Assembly (NCBI GenBank): GCA_045531235.1
Contig: JAZSDQ010000025.1
Span: 1-6,801 of the forward strand
Reading direction: 5' to 3'
Source of the DNA: RGIG5579 sp045531235
Lineage (GTDB): Bacteria > Bacillota > Clostridia > Oscillospirales > SIG627
Length of the DNA: 6,801 nucleotides
Shown piece by piece: positions 5,871-6,801 of this stretch (the first letter of the stretch is position 1; every line of letters begins with the position of its first letter). The notes below the pieces were generated by a model. That model worked only from the letters and a program-made list of their open reading frames with translations. It had not been told where the DNA came from and did no database searches. The translations under genes were made by a program, and so were the position numbers.

Positions 5871-6801
5871 ATGGCTGACAAAACGAAGACGATCTACATT
5901 TGTTCCTCTTGCGGAGCAGAATTTCCCAAATGGTCGGGACAGTGTCGAGAATGCGGCGAATGGAATACGCTGGAAGAAAGCGTAAAGATCGCCACACCTG
6001 CCAAGGGCCTTAAGGGAAAAACGCCTGTTATCGAAGATTTTGCGCAAGCAGTCAGGCTTTGCGATATTGAAGAAGAAAAGCTTTACGGAGAGCGTTACCA
6101 CACAGGCATCGGTGAATTGGACCGTGCACTTGGCGGTGGTATCGTCCGCGGCTCCGTTGCTCTGATCTCCGGAGAACCCGGCATCGGAAAATCCACCTTG
6201 CTCCTTCAGATCTGTAAGGAAATGAAAGAGCAAAAGGTTTTATACGTTTCCGGCGAGGAATCTCAACTGCAGATCAAAATGCGTGCAAAACGCCTGGGTG
6301 CGTTAACGGAAAATATTTTCCTTCAGTGTGAAACCGATATGGACGGTATTCTTTTGGAAATTGAAAAGGTGCAGCCTGATATTCTCATTATCGATTCCAT
6401 TCAAACACTGCAGGACAGCGCCGTATCCTCTTCTCCCGGAAGCTCGGCACAGGTCAAAAACTGTGCTGCCCGCCTGCTTTCTGCAACGAAAAAATCCGGA
6501 TTTTCCACCATTCTGGTAGGCCACGTCAATAAAGACGGTGTCATTGCAGGTCCGAAGCTTCTGGAACATATGGTAGACGTGGTTTTATATTTTGAGGGAG
6601 AACGGACGCAGAGCTGCCGTATCCTCCGCGCCATTAAGAATCGCTATGGTTCCACCAACGAGATCGGGCTGTTTGAAATGACCGATGCAGGACTTGAGGA
6701 AGTACCCGATCCCAGCCGTCGACTTTTGGAGGACAGCCCGAAAAACGTTTCCGGATCTTGCCCTGTGTGCCTGATGGAGGGTACGCGTCCCATTATGACC
6801 G
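5871..6801 (+). CDS. radA: DNA repair ATPase RadA (Sms), truncated by the right edge
   Basis: RadA is a RecA-related ATPase that promotes branch migration and processing of recombination intermediates during repair and, in some bacteria, transformation (family knowledge). The first 310 codons are visible, of about 455 usual for the family. A zinc finger comes first, with Cys11, Cys14, Cys25 and Cys28 in CSSC and CREC, next to the conserved WSGQC and GEWNT segments. Walker A is GEPGIGKS (101-108), Walker B is ILIIDS (171-176) and the GHVNKDG segment lies at 217-223. The RadA-specific KNRYG motif is at 256-260, corresponding to the usual KNRFG. The start of the Lon-like C-terminal domain (MEGTRP, 302-307) is reached before the window ends. 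The start is set by AAGGAG at 5860-5865, 5 bases before the ATG. No stop or frameshift is seen, so the cut is only the window boundary. In many Firmicutes disA follows radA, but that lies outside the view. Confidence 0.97.
   Translation, partial: MADKTKTIYICSSCGAEFPKWSGQCRECGEWNTLEESVKIATPAKGLKGKTPVIEDFAQAVRLCDIEEEKLYGERYHTGIGELDRALGGGIVRGSVALISGEPGIGKSTLLLQICKEMKEQKVLYVSGEESQLQIKMRAKRLGALTENIFLQCETDMDGILLEIEKVQPDILIIDSIQTLQDSAVSSSPGSSAQVKNCAARLLSATKKSGFSTILVGHVNKDGVIAGPKLLEHMVDVVLYFEGERTQSCRILRAIKNRYGSTNEIGLFEMTDAGLEEVPDPSRRLLEDSPKNVSGSCPVCLMEGTRPIMT

Noticed and set aside
5754..6233. A 159-codon open frame on the minus strand, opposite radA and covering the lplA-radA promoter region
   Set aside because: Lies opposite the conserved radA zinc finger and Walker A region, and would have to be read through the lplA promoter; no family resemblance.
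1..6801. A defence island, mobile element or other undescribed multi-gene system
   Set aside because: Every gene with visible motifs belongs to a well-known housekeeping family, and there are no insertion-sequence ends, long repeats, integrase or toxin-antitoxin-like small genes.

Overview
This window looks like ordinary chromosomal housekeeping DNA from a low-to-moderate GC Firmicute, most likely a Clostridia-type organism. The inference rests on the strong AAGGAG-type ribosome binding sites, the sigma-A-like promoters, a stand-alone RecD2 helicase with the N-terminal extension seen in Gram-positives, and an Mrp ATPase with a short N-terminal cysteine cluster. No species can be named from the sequence. 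There are no transposases, phage genes, tRNA or rRNA genes, CRISPR arrays or long repeats.

Layout, left to right. Positions 1-3810 carry a minus-strand operon. Its transcription order is lnt (apolipoprotein N-acyltransferase, 3810 to 2251), recD2 (ATP-dependent helicase, 2261 to 36), and then the first 12 codons of a third gene that runs off the left edge. The genes are tightly packed: lnt and recD2 overlap by 11 bases, and recD2 and the edge gene share a TGATG stop/start. A short divergent region (3811-3937) holds back-to-back promoters for lnt and for mrp. The mrp gene (3938-4750, plus) encodes a P-loop iron-sulfur carrier ATPase. It converges on lplA (lipoate-protein ligase, 5757 to 4789, minus), and the two share a compact bidirectional terminator. 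A second divergent region (5758-5870) holds promoters for lplA and for radA. The radA gene (plus, from 5871) encodes a DNA-recombination ATPase and is cut by the right edge after 310 codons.

Functionally the window mixes membrane lipoprotein maturation (Lnt), DNA repair and recombination (RecD2, RadA), Fe-S cluster delivery (Mrp) and lipoate salvage (LplA). A loose biochemical link exists between Mrp and LplA, because lipoate biosynthesis depends on Fe-S enzymes, but they are convergent and separately transcribed. All five main genes appear intact in the part that is visible, with their key catalytic motifs present. I found no convincing undescribed system. The points most worth a second look are an Lnt with a complete catalytic triad in an apparently Gram-positive context, the coupled lnt-recD2-unknown operon, and the N-terminal cysteine cluster of Mrp.
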